A stretch of 9,243 bases of DNA from Pseudomonadota bacterium (lineage in GTDB: Bacteria > Pseudomonadota > Gammaproteobacteria > Burkholderiales > Thiobacillaceae), in contig JAKACL010000108.1 of the NCBI GenBank assembly GCA_021821425.1, positions 1 to 9,243 of the forward strand, written 5' to 3'. A program made the translations under genes and the position numbers. Under the pieces are notes generated by a model. That model did not search any database. It saw only the letters and a list, made by a program, of their open reading frames with translations, and was not told where the DNA came from. Position 1 is the first letter of the stretch, and every line of letters starts with the position of its first letter. This document shows, in pieces, positions 1-4,982 of the stretch.

Positions 1-311
1 CCGATGGTGGCTTCGGCGCTGTTTTTGTCGCCCTTGTTGTCGACCCAGTTGACGACGACCTTGTCGCCGGCCTTGGGGCCCTTGACCTTGAAGCCGAGGT
101 AGGGGTTGCGCGACACGGCGGGGCCGAGTTCGGCCGTCAGCACCTTGGCGCCGTTGACCGTTGCGGTGACTTCGGAGATGAAGTGCGCGGGAACCAGCTG
201 GCCGGTCTTCGCGTCTTTGCGGGTTCCGGTTTCCATCGGGTGGTTCATCAGCACTTTGACGTCGGCGACGTCGCCTGCCATGGTGGCACGGATACGCATG
301 GGTTCAGCCAT
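1..311 (-). CDS. soxZ: SoxZ, thiosulfate-carrier subunit (3' end cut by window edge)
   Basis: SoxZ pairs with SoxY to form the periplasmic SoxYZ carrier that holds sulfur intermediates while SoxXA, SoxB and other Sox enzymes act on them. The 103 visible codons begin MAEPMRIRATMAGDVADVKV and include the family stretch MNHPMETGTRKDAKTGQLVPAHFI (residues 22-45), then a beta-rich tail with GFKVKGPKAGDKVVVNWVDN. SoxZ is usually about 100-105 residues, so only a few residues should be missing. It has no signal peptide, as expected if it is carried through the Tat pathway by SoxY. The start is set by a purine-rich GGAAAGGAAAG just upstream. It follows soxY by 54 bp and is surely co-transcribed. The next genes off the left edge are probably soxA and soxB, which is inference from common gene order. 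Confidence 0.93.
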   Translation of the reverse strand, partial: MAEPMRIRATMAGDVADVKVLMNHPMETGTRKDAKTGQLVPAHFISEVTATVNGAKVLTAELGPAVSRNPYLGFKVKGPKAGDKVVVNWVDNKGDKNSAEATI

Positions 312-365
312 TTGGCTTTCCTTTCCTAAAGATTCAGTTAAACGTGAGCAGGGCGCAGACCGGGA

Positions 366-833
366 TCAGCCGCCGCAACCGCCGATGGTGACCTTGACTT
401 CCTTCGCCGCGGTGTACGACTTGCCGCCCGCGTTGACCACCGCCCGGACCAGCGAGGTATTCGCCATCTTGATGCGGGTGGACACGAAGCCCTGGGTGCC
501 GCCGGACAGGTTGAAGGTGCCAACCAGGGGGCTGGCATTCTTCTCGGCGATGACGACGATGCTGGTGATGCCGGCAATGCCGCTGGTCACTTCCACCGGC
601 ACGACGGCGCCGTTCTCGGCGATGTCGGGCGCCTTGATGGAAATGTCCTTGCTGTCGGCCGGGCTGGACACGCCCAGGTTCTTCATCACGTCGCCGACGT
701 TCTTGGCCTCGAAGGCAGCCTTGTTCCAGGCAGCCATCGCCTGGGTCGGCTTCAGCAGACCGGCGGCCACGGCCACGGCCACGGCGCCTGCACCGGCAGC
801 GCCTTTCAGTACGTTTCTACGAAGTGCATTCAT
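366..833 (-). CDS. soxY: SoxY, sulfur-carrier protein with C-terminal GGCGG
   Basis: SoxY is the covalent sulfur carrier of the Sox pathway. The thiol of a cysteine on its flexible C-terminal arm is conjugated to thiosulfate by SoxXA and carries the sulfane and sulfone groups. The 155-residue product ends in VTIGGCGG, with the carrier Cys at residue 153. The N-terminus has a twin-arginine signal (LRRNVLKG at residues 4-11), an alanine/valine-rich core and a likely cleavage after AMA near residue 34, so the SoxYZ dimer should be exported folded. The start has an AGGAG 7 bp upstream (841-845). Mature length and the terminal motif match the family exactly. It lies 41 bp after soxX and 54 bp before soxZ in one minus-strand operon. 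The h-region codons contain a hexamer repeat, listed separately. Confidence 0.97.
   Translation of the reverse strand: MNALRRNVLKGAAGAGAVAVAVAAGLLKPTQAMAAWNKAAFEAKNVGDVMKNLGVSSPADSKDISIKAPDIAENGAVVPVEVTSGIAGITSIVVIAEKNASPLVGTFNLSGGTQGFVSTRIKMANTSLVRAVVNAGGKSYTAAKEVKVTIGGCGG
765..782. repeat. Three tandem copies of a hexamer (GGCCAC) inside the soxY signal sequence
   Basis: Three perfect head-to-tail copies of GGCCAC on the plus strand encode the Val-Ala repeat (VAVAVA) in the hydrophobic core of the SoxY Tat signal peptide on the minus strand. Gain or loss of a unit would keep the frame and add or remove two residues. It may simply reflect high GC and a simple hydrophobic sequence. Confidence 0.6.
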
Positions 834-840
834 TCACTAT

Positions 841-845
841 CTCCT
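841..845 (-). promoter_or_regulatory. soxY ribosome binding site
   Basis: AGGAG on the minus strand, 7 bp before the soxY ATG at 833. It chooses this ATG over an overlapping ATG at 829, which is in a different frame. Confidence 0.7.
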
Positions 846-874
846 GATAAAAAATGCGATGGATTACGTGTTGA

Positions 875-1255
875 TTAGAGACCGTGCACGAAGTCGGTCA
901 CTTTGTCGATTTCCGCTTCCGTCAGCACGCCATGCTTGCCGTAGGGAATCATGGAGGTGGCGGGGTTGGCCTTGGTGGCGTCCCAGATCTGGGCGCGCAG
1001 TTTGGCCTTGTCGGGATAACGTGCGCTCATGGCGATCAGGGGAGGACCATACATGCCGGGGGACTGGGCGTCAGGCTGGGTGGGCATGGCATGGCAGGCC
1101 AGGCAGTTGCCCTTGGAACGGTTGAACGCGATGTCCTTCCCGGTCTCTTCTTTCTTGGGGGCAGTGGCTCCGGCCGGCGCCTGTGCCAGCACTGTACCCG
1201 ACAGCATGATGGCGCTGATCGCACAGGCTGCCGCTACTTGATGCAACTTTCGCAT
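875..1255 (-). CDS. soxX: SoxX, single-haem cytochrome c of the SoxXA complex
   Basis: SoxX is the small periplasmic cytochrome c that accepts electrons when SoxA joins thiosulfate to SoxY. The product is 126 residues from the chosen start. It has a Sec signal peptide (hydrophobic AAACAISAIMLSGTVLAQA, cleavage near residue 24), one haem-binding CLACH at residues 51-55, and a probable axial Met at residue 102 in the SoxX-typical run MIPYGKHGVLTEAEIDKV near the C-terminus. The haem count and length fit the short SoxX type. An ATG two codons earlier (1261) directly abuts the AGGAGG box, which is too close to serve it. The ATG at 1255 has 6-bp spacing and is preferred. This is the first gene of the visible sox operon. 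Promoter candidates lie in the roughly 200 bp upstream. Confidence 0.93.
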   Translation of the reverse strand: MRKLHQVAAACAISAIMLSGTVLAQAPAGATAPKKEETGKDIAFNRSKGNCLACHAMPTQPDAQSPGMYGPPLIAMSARYPDKAKLRAQIWDATKANPATSMIPYGKHGVLTEAEIDKVTDFVHGL

Positions 1256-1261
1256 AGTCAT

Positions 1262-1267
1262 CCTCCT
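1262..1267 (-). promoter_or_regulatory. soxX Shine-Dalgarno box that decides the start
   Basis: A perfect AGGAGG on the minus strand, 6 bp from the ATG at 1255 and 0 bp from the alternative ATG at 1261. The spacing supports 1255 as the start. Confidence 0.8.
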
Positions 1268-1348
1268 AATTTTTGACGTGGTGGTGAAGCGCTTGCCACT
1301 TGGGCGGGCCCTGCAGTGAGCGCGCTATCCAGTGTATGGATGACACGA

Positions 1349-1378
1349 AGCATAGTGGAATTGTTTTTTGCGGCGCAA
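1349..1378 (-). promoter_or_regulatory. Candidate sigma70-type promoter for sox genes, with a small palindrome
   Basis: On the minus strand TTGCGC (1373-1378) and TATGCT (1349-1354) are separated by 18 bp and match the -35 and -10 consensus at 3 and 4 of 6 positions. An 11-bp palindrome, TTGCGGCGCAA (1368-1378), overlaps the -35 box and could be an operator. Slightly downstream, 1332-1346 carries GTGT and ACAC arms 7 bp apart. The match is weak, but this is the only gap (1256-1457) between soxX and the upstream protease gene, so a sox promoter is expected here. Confidence 0.3.
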
Positions 1379-1457
1379 GGCCAGGCACGCTTTTTTACTG
1401 GGAAAGCGCAGGGTAAATTCCTACCAGAAGCCCGAAATATGGTCGATTGCGGGCTGT

Positions 1458-2879
1458 TTACGGGTTTTTGCGAAGGGCTTTTTCAGCGGCCTGCCACTCG
1501 CGTTGGCGCGCTTCGGCCGCAGAAAGTTCCTGAAAGTTGCCATCGCCCGCTTTGAGACCGAGGCCGATTTGCTCGATTGCGGCGACCAGATTGCCGCTCA
1601 GCGCGTCGGCCTCGGCCTGGGCGCGATGGCTCAGCAGCCGATGGCCCAGCCGGGCATGGGTCTGGGCAGCCAGCCGCCACAGGCGGCGGTCGAGCGGATA
1701 GAGCGTCAGCTGCCTGTCGATCTGGGCGAGCGCATCGGGAAGGCGTCCGGCCGCCAGCAGGGCGCCGATATATCCGTATTGCAGCGGCTGGTAGCCCGGA
1801 TGGGCCGAGCTGCCCGACTGGTAGCGCTGCAGGGCGAGCGCGTGGTTGCCTGCGGCGAGCGCGCTGCGGGCGGCCAGCTGCTGGATCATCGGATGGGGCG
1901 CCTGGCCGGCCAGCAGCTTTTTCACCTCGGCTTCGGCCTCGGCAAACAGGCGCGCGCGCACCAGCGCGGTCACCAGCCCGTAGCGGGCGGCGGTTTCGCT
2001 GCTGTAGCGCTTGTCCTTGAGCGCGGCGCGGGCGGCCTGCACGGCATCCTGCGGGCTGCCAGCCTGGGCGCGCAGGCGCGCGCGCACCAATTGGAAGTCC
2101 AGGCTGTCGGCCACCTGCTGGTAAGGCGTGGCCTCGCTGCGCGCCTGCATGTCGGCGATGCGGTCGGTGGTGAGCGGGTGGGTGCGCAGGTAGGCGGGGG
2201 CGCTGCTGTCGTAAAAGCGGTTGGCGCGTTCCAGGCGGTTGAAAAATCCGCTCATGCTGCGCGGATCGAAACCGCCCCGGGTCATCATCTCATAACCCAG
2301 GCGGTCGGCTTCGCGCTCGTAGTCACGGCTGAAATTGAGCTGGTTCTGGATCGAATAGGCCTGGGTGGAGGCGATGGCGGCGTTGGCCACATTGGGATTG
2401 GAGCGCGCCGCCAGCAGCGCCAGCGCCAGCGCTGCCATGGTCGGCCAGTAGCTCTGGTTTTGCGAGGCGACCATGCGCGCGATGTGGTCCTGGGTAACGT
2501 GGGCGATTTCGTGCGCCACCACGCTCGCCAGCTCGGACTCGTTTTGCGCGGCCAGCAGCAGCCCAGTGTGGACGCCGATGTTGCCGCCCGGCATCGCAAA
2601 GGCGTTGATGCTGGGGTCGTCGACGACGAAGAAAATGAATTCGCGCTGGTTGCGCGTGCTGACCGAAACCAGCTTGTAGCCGAGCTGGTTGAGGTAAGTC
2701 TCGATTTCGGGATCGTCCAGATAGCGCGGATCGGCGTAAACGTCGCGCATGATGATGCGTCCCAGGGCCTGTTCTTCCTGGTCGGAAAAATGTTGCCGCG
2801 ACACTTCGCCCAGATCGGGCAGATCGGCGGCCGCAACCGGCTGGAGGGCCAGACTCAGGGCAATCAGGGTGCGCAGCAT
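1458..2879 (-). CDS. Periplasmic M48 zinc metalloprotease/chaperone with C-terminal TPR-like repeats (BepA/YfgC type)
   Basis: BepA-type proteins help assemble outer-membrane proteins and degrade those that stall; the M48 domain holds zinc and the TPR domain docks on the BAM or Lpt machinery. The 473-residue product has a Sec signal peptide (cleavage near residue 18, VAAA before DLPDL), the zinc motif HEIAH at 123-127, the third-ligand region EREAD at 188-192, and THPLTTDR at 233-240, whose His234 corresponds to the His that caps the zinc in BepA. From about residue 255 to 450 it is helical with repeated alanine-rich TPR-like units. Length and order match E. coli BepA (about 487 residues). 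No clear ribosome binding site precedes the ATG; the start is chosen for the signal peptide. It is divergent from moaC with 93 bp between, and upstream of and codirectional with sox. A link to sulfur oxidation is not implied. Confidence 0.9.
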   Translation of the reverse strand: MLRTLIALSLALQPVAAADLPDLGEVSRQHFSDQEEQALGRIIMRDVYADPRYLDDPEIETYLNQLGYKLVSVSTRNQREFIFFVVDDPSINAFAMPGGNIGVHTGLLLAAQNESELASVVAHEIAHVTQDHIARMVASQNQSYWPTMAALALALLAARSNPNVANAAIASTQAYSIQNQLNFSRDYEREADRLGYEMMTRGGFDPRSMSGFFNRLERANRFYDSSAPAYLRTHPLTTDRIADMQARSEATPYQQVADSLDFQLVRARLRAQAGSPQDAVQAARAALKDKRYSSETAARYGLVTALVRARLFAEAEAEVKKLLAGQAPHPMIQQLAARSALAAGNHALALQRYQSGSSAHPGYQPLQYGYIGALLAAGRLPDALAQIDRQLTLYPLDRRLWRLAAQTHARLGHRLLSHRAQAEADALSGNLVAAIEQIGLGLKAGDGNFQELSAAEARQREWQAAEKALRKNP

Positions 2880-2972
2880 GGAACGGGCGGGAGGAGAGGG
2901 CGAGTCATTTCGTTTACGATGCGCGGACTGACGACAAGGTTCCTCCGTTTATTCATTGAGATCGAGTCCAAC

Positions 2973-3449
2973 ATGAGCGAATTCACCCATTTTGACGCGC
3001 GCGGCCGCGCAGTCATGGTCGATGTGGCCGGCAAGGACGACACGCGGCGTGTCGCCGTGGCGAGCGGCCGGATCCGGATGTTACCCGATACCCTGGCGCG
3101 CATCGTAGGGGGGCAGGCCGACAAGGGCGACGTGCTCGGCATCGCCCGCATCGCCGCCATTCAGGCCACCAAGCGCACCGCCGAACTGATCCCGCTGTGC
3201 CACCCGATTGCTTTGACCCGGGTGGGCGTGGAATTCAGCGAGAACGCCGTCGACGCCTCGATCAGCTGTACCGTGACCGCTGAAACCGTGGGCAAGACCG
3301 GCGTTGAAATGGAGGCGCTGACCGGCGTTAGCGTCGCGCTGCTGACCATTTACGATATGTGCAAGGCAGTCGATCGCGGCATGTCGATGAGCGACATCCG
3401 GTTGCTGGAAAAGCAGGGTGGGCGCTCCGGGCACTGGCATGCCCAGTAG
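2973..3449 (+). CDS. moaC: MoaC, cyclic pyranopterin monophosphate synthase
   Basis: MoaC, together with the radical SAM protein MoaA, converts GTP to cyclic pyranopterin monophosphate, the first step of molybdenum cofactor synthesis in the cytoplasm. The 158-residue product (E. coli 161) aligns without gaps to the known active-site numbering: Lys51, His77 in LCHPIAL, and Asp128 and Lys131 in [11 protein letters not shown]. The family signature [24 protein letters not shown] is intact. The reading frame is open far upstream, but that part is antisense to the protease gene. The start at 2973 gives the usual MoaC N-terminus ([18 protein letters not shown]). A further in-frame ATG lies 18 codons upstream at 2919. 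It heads a run of same-strand genes, followed after 64 bp by the hydrolase-like gene. The product would supply cofactor for the molybdoenzyme SoeA encoded downstream. Confidence 0.97.
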   Translation: MSEFTHFDARGRAVMVDVAGKDDTRRVAVASGRIRMLPDTLARIVGGQADKGDVLGIARIAAIQATKRTAELIPLCHPIALTRVGVEFSENAVDASISCTVTAETVGKTGVEMEALTGVSVALLTIYDMCKAVDRGMSMSDIRLLEKQGGRSGHWHAQ

Positions 3450-3513
3450 TAAACGCCTCTTGCAGTACGCCTGCGCCATGGCAGGATGGCGGGTTTTCAG
3501 GAGCACGATACGC

Positions 3514-4215
3514 ATGCGTTTATTGGGATGGCTGGTGCTGGGTCTGGCGATGTGCGCGCCGGTTGCGCAGGCCGACCTGCCGGATTACCAGGTCTTTCCG
3601 GGAGACGGCGACCGGCTGCTGTTATGGGTGGCGCCCGAGCGCGGACGCACCGAGCCGGAACTGCAGGCTGCGCGTTTGCTGGCCGGGCGCGGGATATCGG
3701 TGTGGTCGCTCGATGCCGTGAGCGCCTACTTTTTGCCGCAGCTGCCGAGCAGCATGGATGCACTGCCGGCGCAGGACATGGCGGACTGGCTGCGCGCGGC
3801 GCTGGGCAGCGGCAAGCAGGTCGCCGTGTATGCGGTGTCGCGCGCCGCGGTGCCGGTGTTGCGCGGGGCGGCCTTGCTGCAGCCGGCCGAGCGGCAGCGG
3901 CTGTGCATGCTGTTGATGTATCCGAATCTTTACACCGTGGCGGAGGCCTTGTCCGAGCCCGATTATCTGGACGTGGGCGACCTGTCGGGCCTGCGGGTGC
4001 GGGTGCTGCAGCCACGCCGTTCGGCCGCCACGCCCTGGCTGCCCGGGCAGCTCGACCACCTGGCGCGGTTGGGGGCGGCGCCCAGCCACGTAATGCTGGA
4101 AAACCTGCGCGAAGGCTACTGGATGCGCGAAGCGCCGACCGAATTCGAAATTGCCGAAAGCCGCCGCATGGACGCCATGCTGCTGCGTGAACTGAATGCC
4201 TGGGGATGTCAATGA
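3514..4215 (+). CDS. Exported alpha/beta-hydrolase-like protein of unknown function
   Basis: I do not recognise a named family with certainty. The 233-residue product has a Sec signal peptide (MRLLGWLVLGLAMCAPVAQA, cleavage before DLPDYQ), so it should be periplasmic. The layout recalls alpha/beta hydrolases of the VirJ kind: an early strand (RLLLWVAPERG), a helix then strand GRGISVWSLDAVSAYFLP, an acidic helix, and the strand-turn VAVYAVSRAAVP at residues 103-114 where a GxSxG nucleophile elbow would sit. Here that turn is A-V-S-R-A (107-111), so both glycines are replaced; Ser109 remains. The C-terminal third (VMLENLREGYWMREAPTEFEIAES) is unassigned. The chosen start has AGGAG about 10 bp upstream and gives the signal peptide; an earlier in-frame ATG at 3418 would overlap moaC and bury it. 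It overlaps the thioredoxin gene by 4 bp, suggesting translational coupling and a joint job. Confidence 0.7.
   Translation: MRLLGWLVLGLAMCAPVAQADLPDYQVFPGDGDRLLLWVAPERGRTEPELQAARLLAGRGISVWSLDAVSAYFLPQLPSSMDALPAQDMADWLRAALGSGKQVAVYAVSRAAVPVLRGAALLQPAERQRLCMLLMYPNLYTVAEALSEPDYLDVGDLSGLRVRVLQPRRSAATPWLPGQLDHLARLGAAPSHVMLENLREGYWMREAPTEFEIAESRRMDAMLLRELNAWGCQ
4202..4214 (+). promoter_or_regulatory. Ribosome binding site and overlapping stop/start (ATGA) of the thioredoxin gene
   Basis: GGGGA (4202-4206) lies 5 bp before an ATG at 4212, which overlaps the stop of the upstream gene (TGA, 4213-4215). An ATG at 4206 overlaps the box and has no spacing, so 4212 is the better start. The ATGA overlap implies translational coupling. 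Confidence 0.65.
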
Positions 4216-4724
4216 AACGATTGCTGATGCTGTGTGCGATGGGACTGGGGTTGGCGGGCGCCGTGCAGGGGGCCGGATTCGAATCACGGGCAGCGACCCC
4301 GGCGCCGGCGCTGAAGGCGCTGGACCTGAAAGGCGCGACGCGCACCCTGGCGGACTATCGCGGCAAGGTGGTGGTGCTCAATTTCTGGGCGTCGTGGTGC
4401 CCGCCGTGCCTGCGTGAAATGCCGTCGATGGAGCGGCTGCGGGTGAAAATGGCGGGGCGGCCGCTGGCTGTCGTTGCGCTCGACAGCGCCGAGACCCGGC
4501 AAGAGGTGGATGCCTTCCTGGCCAAAATGACGCTCGGTTTCCCGATTCTGCTCGATCCGGACGGCAGCAACACCAAACGCTGGAAAGTGTTCGCGCTGCC
4601 CACCACCTTTTTGCTGGATGCCGAAGGGCGCGTGCGGTATGTGCTGACCGGGCCGACCGAATGGGACGAGGGCGAAGCCCTGGCCATCATCGGGTCCCTG
4701 CTGGCCGAAGTGCGCACGCCGTAA
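4212..4724 (+). CDS. TlpA/ResA-type periplasmic thiol-disulfide oxidoreductase
   Basis: TlpA-type thioredoxins reduce disulfides outside the cytoplasm, for example haem-site cysteines during cytochrome c maturation. The 170-residue product has an N-terminal hydrophobic signal (MKRLLMLCAMGLGLAGAVQG); no lipobox precedes Cys8, so it is a cleaved signal or an anchor. The thioredoxin-fold body begins with APALKALDLKGATRTLADYRGKVVVLNFWASWCPPCLREMPSM. The active site WCPPC is at 62-66 and the cis-proline loop ALPTTFLLD follows at about 128-136. It lies at the end of the moaC-hydrolase-tlpA run, before the soeA leader. Sox clusters often carry related thioredoxins (SoxS, SoxW), so a role in reducing SoxY is possible, but nothing in the sequence separates that from a general ResA/CcmG-like role. 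Confidence 0.9.
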   Translation: MKRLLMLCAMGLGLAGAVQGAGFESRAATPAPALKALDLKGATRTLADYRGKVVVLNFWASWCPPCLREMPSMERLRVKMAGRPLAVVALDSAETRQEVDAFLAKMTLGFPILLDPDGSNTKRWKVFALPTTFLLDAEGRVRYVLTGPTEWDEGEALAIIGSLLAEVRTP

Positions 4725-4795
4725 ATCCAGCCTTTCGGGTGTGGTTAACCAGGCCAGTTATTAGGCTATCTTATAGGTGCATCAGGCTTTTTGCT

Positions 4796-4811
4796 TGCCA
4801 TGGGGATGGCA
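4796..4811. repeat. Perfect 6-bp inverted repeat (TGCCAT, GGGG loop, ATGGCA)
   Basis: A stem of 6 perfect pairs with a 4-base GGGG centre. On the plus strand it is followed by GTAAGTGCAAAA, not a T-run, and it has no T-run on the minus strand either, so it is not a canonical terminator. It lies between the candidate promoter and soeA and may be a leader hairpin or a binding site. Confidence 0.5.
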
Positions 4812-4820
4812 GTAAGTGCA

Positions 4821-4853
4821 AAATAACAATATATTCGGAAACATTAATATATA
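4821..4853. promoter_or_regulatory. AT-rich core with 7-bp inverted repeat
   Basis: Only 5 of 33 bases are G or C in an otherwise GC-rich window. It contains ATATATT (4829-4835) and AATATAT (4846-4852) as inverted arms around a 10-bp centre. A sequence resembling an IHF site (TAACAATATATTC at 4824-4836, two mismatches to WATCAANNNNTTR) overlaps the left arm. This suggests a bent or easily melted control region for soeABC; the function is inference. Confidence 0.35.
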
Positions 4854-4934
4854 GCCGTCCCCGAAGCATCCAGTCGATGCGCTGGCGCTGCTTGCAGCTT
4901 GACCCAGTATGGAATATCCAGGCAGGACAAATGC

Positions 4935-4954
4935 GCGGTTTCACCTGAAACCGC
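4935..4954. promoter_or_regulatory. 20-bp palindrome before soeA
   Basis: GCGGTTTCA and TGAAACCGC are perfect 9-bp inverted arms around a CC centre. It ends 28 bp before the soeA ATG. As RNA it would form an 8-bp stem with a 4-base ACCT loop. Four Ts occur only 9 bases later (4963-4966), so a strong intrinsic terminator is unlikely; an operator for a dimeric regulator or a 5' mRNA stem fits better. Confidence 0.55.
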
Positions 4955-4982
4955 CGGGGGCAATTTTGAACCTAGAGGCCGC

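Larger units (their letters stand above)
4725..4982 (+). promoter_or_regulatory. soeA leader region, 258 bp without a gene
   Basis: This gap separates the thioredoxin stop from soeA and contains no convincing ORF. A candidate promoter is TTAACC (4745-4750), 16 bp, TATCTT (4767-4772), each matching 4 of 6 consensus bases; it would leave a leader of about 200 nt. An AT-rich core, a hairpin and a palindrome inside it are listed separately. TTGACC at 4899-4904 resembles a -35 box, but I see no matching -10 at the right distance. No intrinsic terminator for the upstream genes is evident, so read-through from the moaC run is possible. Confidence 0.4.

Noticed and set aside
106..1125. Plus-strand open frame across soxZ, soxY and soxX
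   Set aside because: It is antisense to three well-supported genes and has no recognisable protein features.
1429..1455. Terminator after the M48 protease gene
   Set aside because: AGCCCG/CGGGCT arms give a 6-bp stem, but the loop is 15 bases and no T-run follows on the minus strand.
1368..3449. 693-codon open frame running into moaC
   Set aside because: Everything before about 2973 is antisense to the M48 protease gene with unnatural composition; only the last 158 codons are a real protein (MoaC).
3418..3513. Earlier start for the hydrolase-like protein
   Set aside because: It would overlap the end of moaC and bury the clear signal peptide that begins at 3514, which has its own AGGAG.
4882..4895. 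Sigma54-like promoter (TGGCGCTGCTTGCA)
   Set aside because: The GG and GC elements are separated by 8 bases where 10 are required.
4661..4948. Small plus-strand ORF of 95 codons overlapping the end of the thioredoxin gene
   Set aside because: It crosses the AT-rich leader, has erratic composition and no ribosome binding site; not a convincing protein.
4899..4982. N-terminal extension of SoeA from a TTG at 4899
   Set aside because: No ribosome binding site fits; the added residues look like non-coding DNA and include the palindrome. The ATG at 4983 has a nearby AGAGG and a family-like N-terminus.
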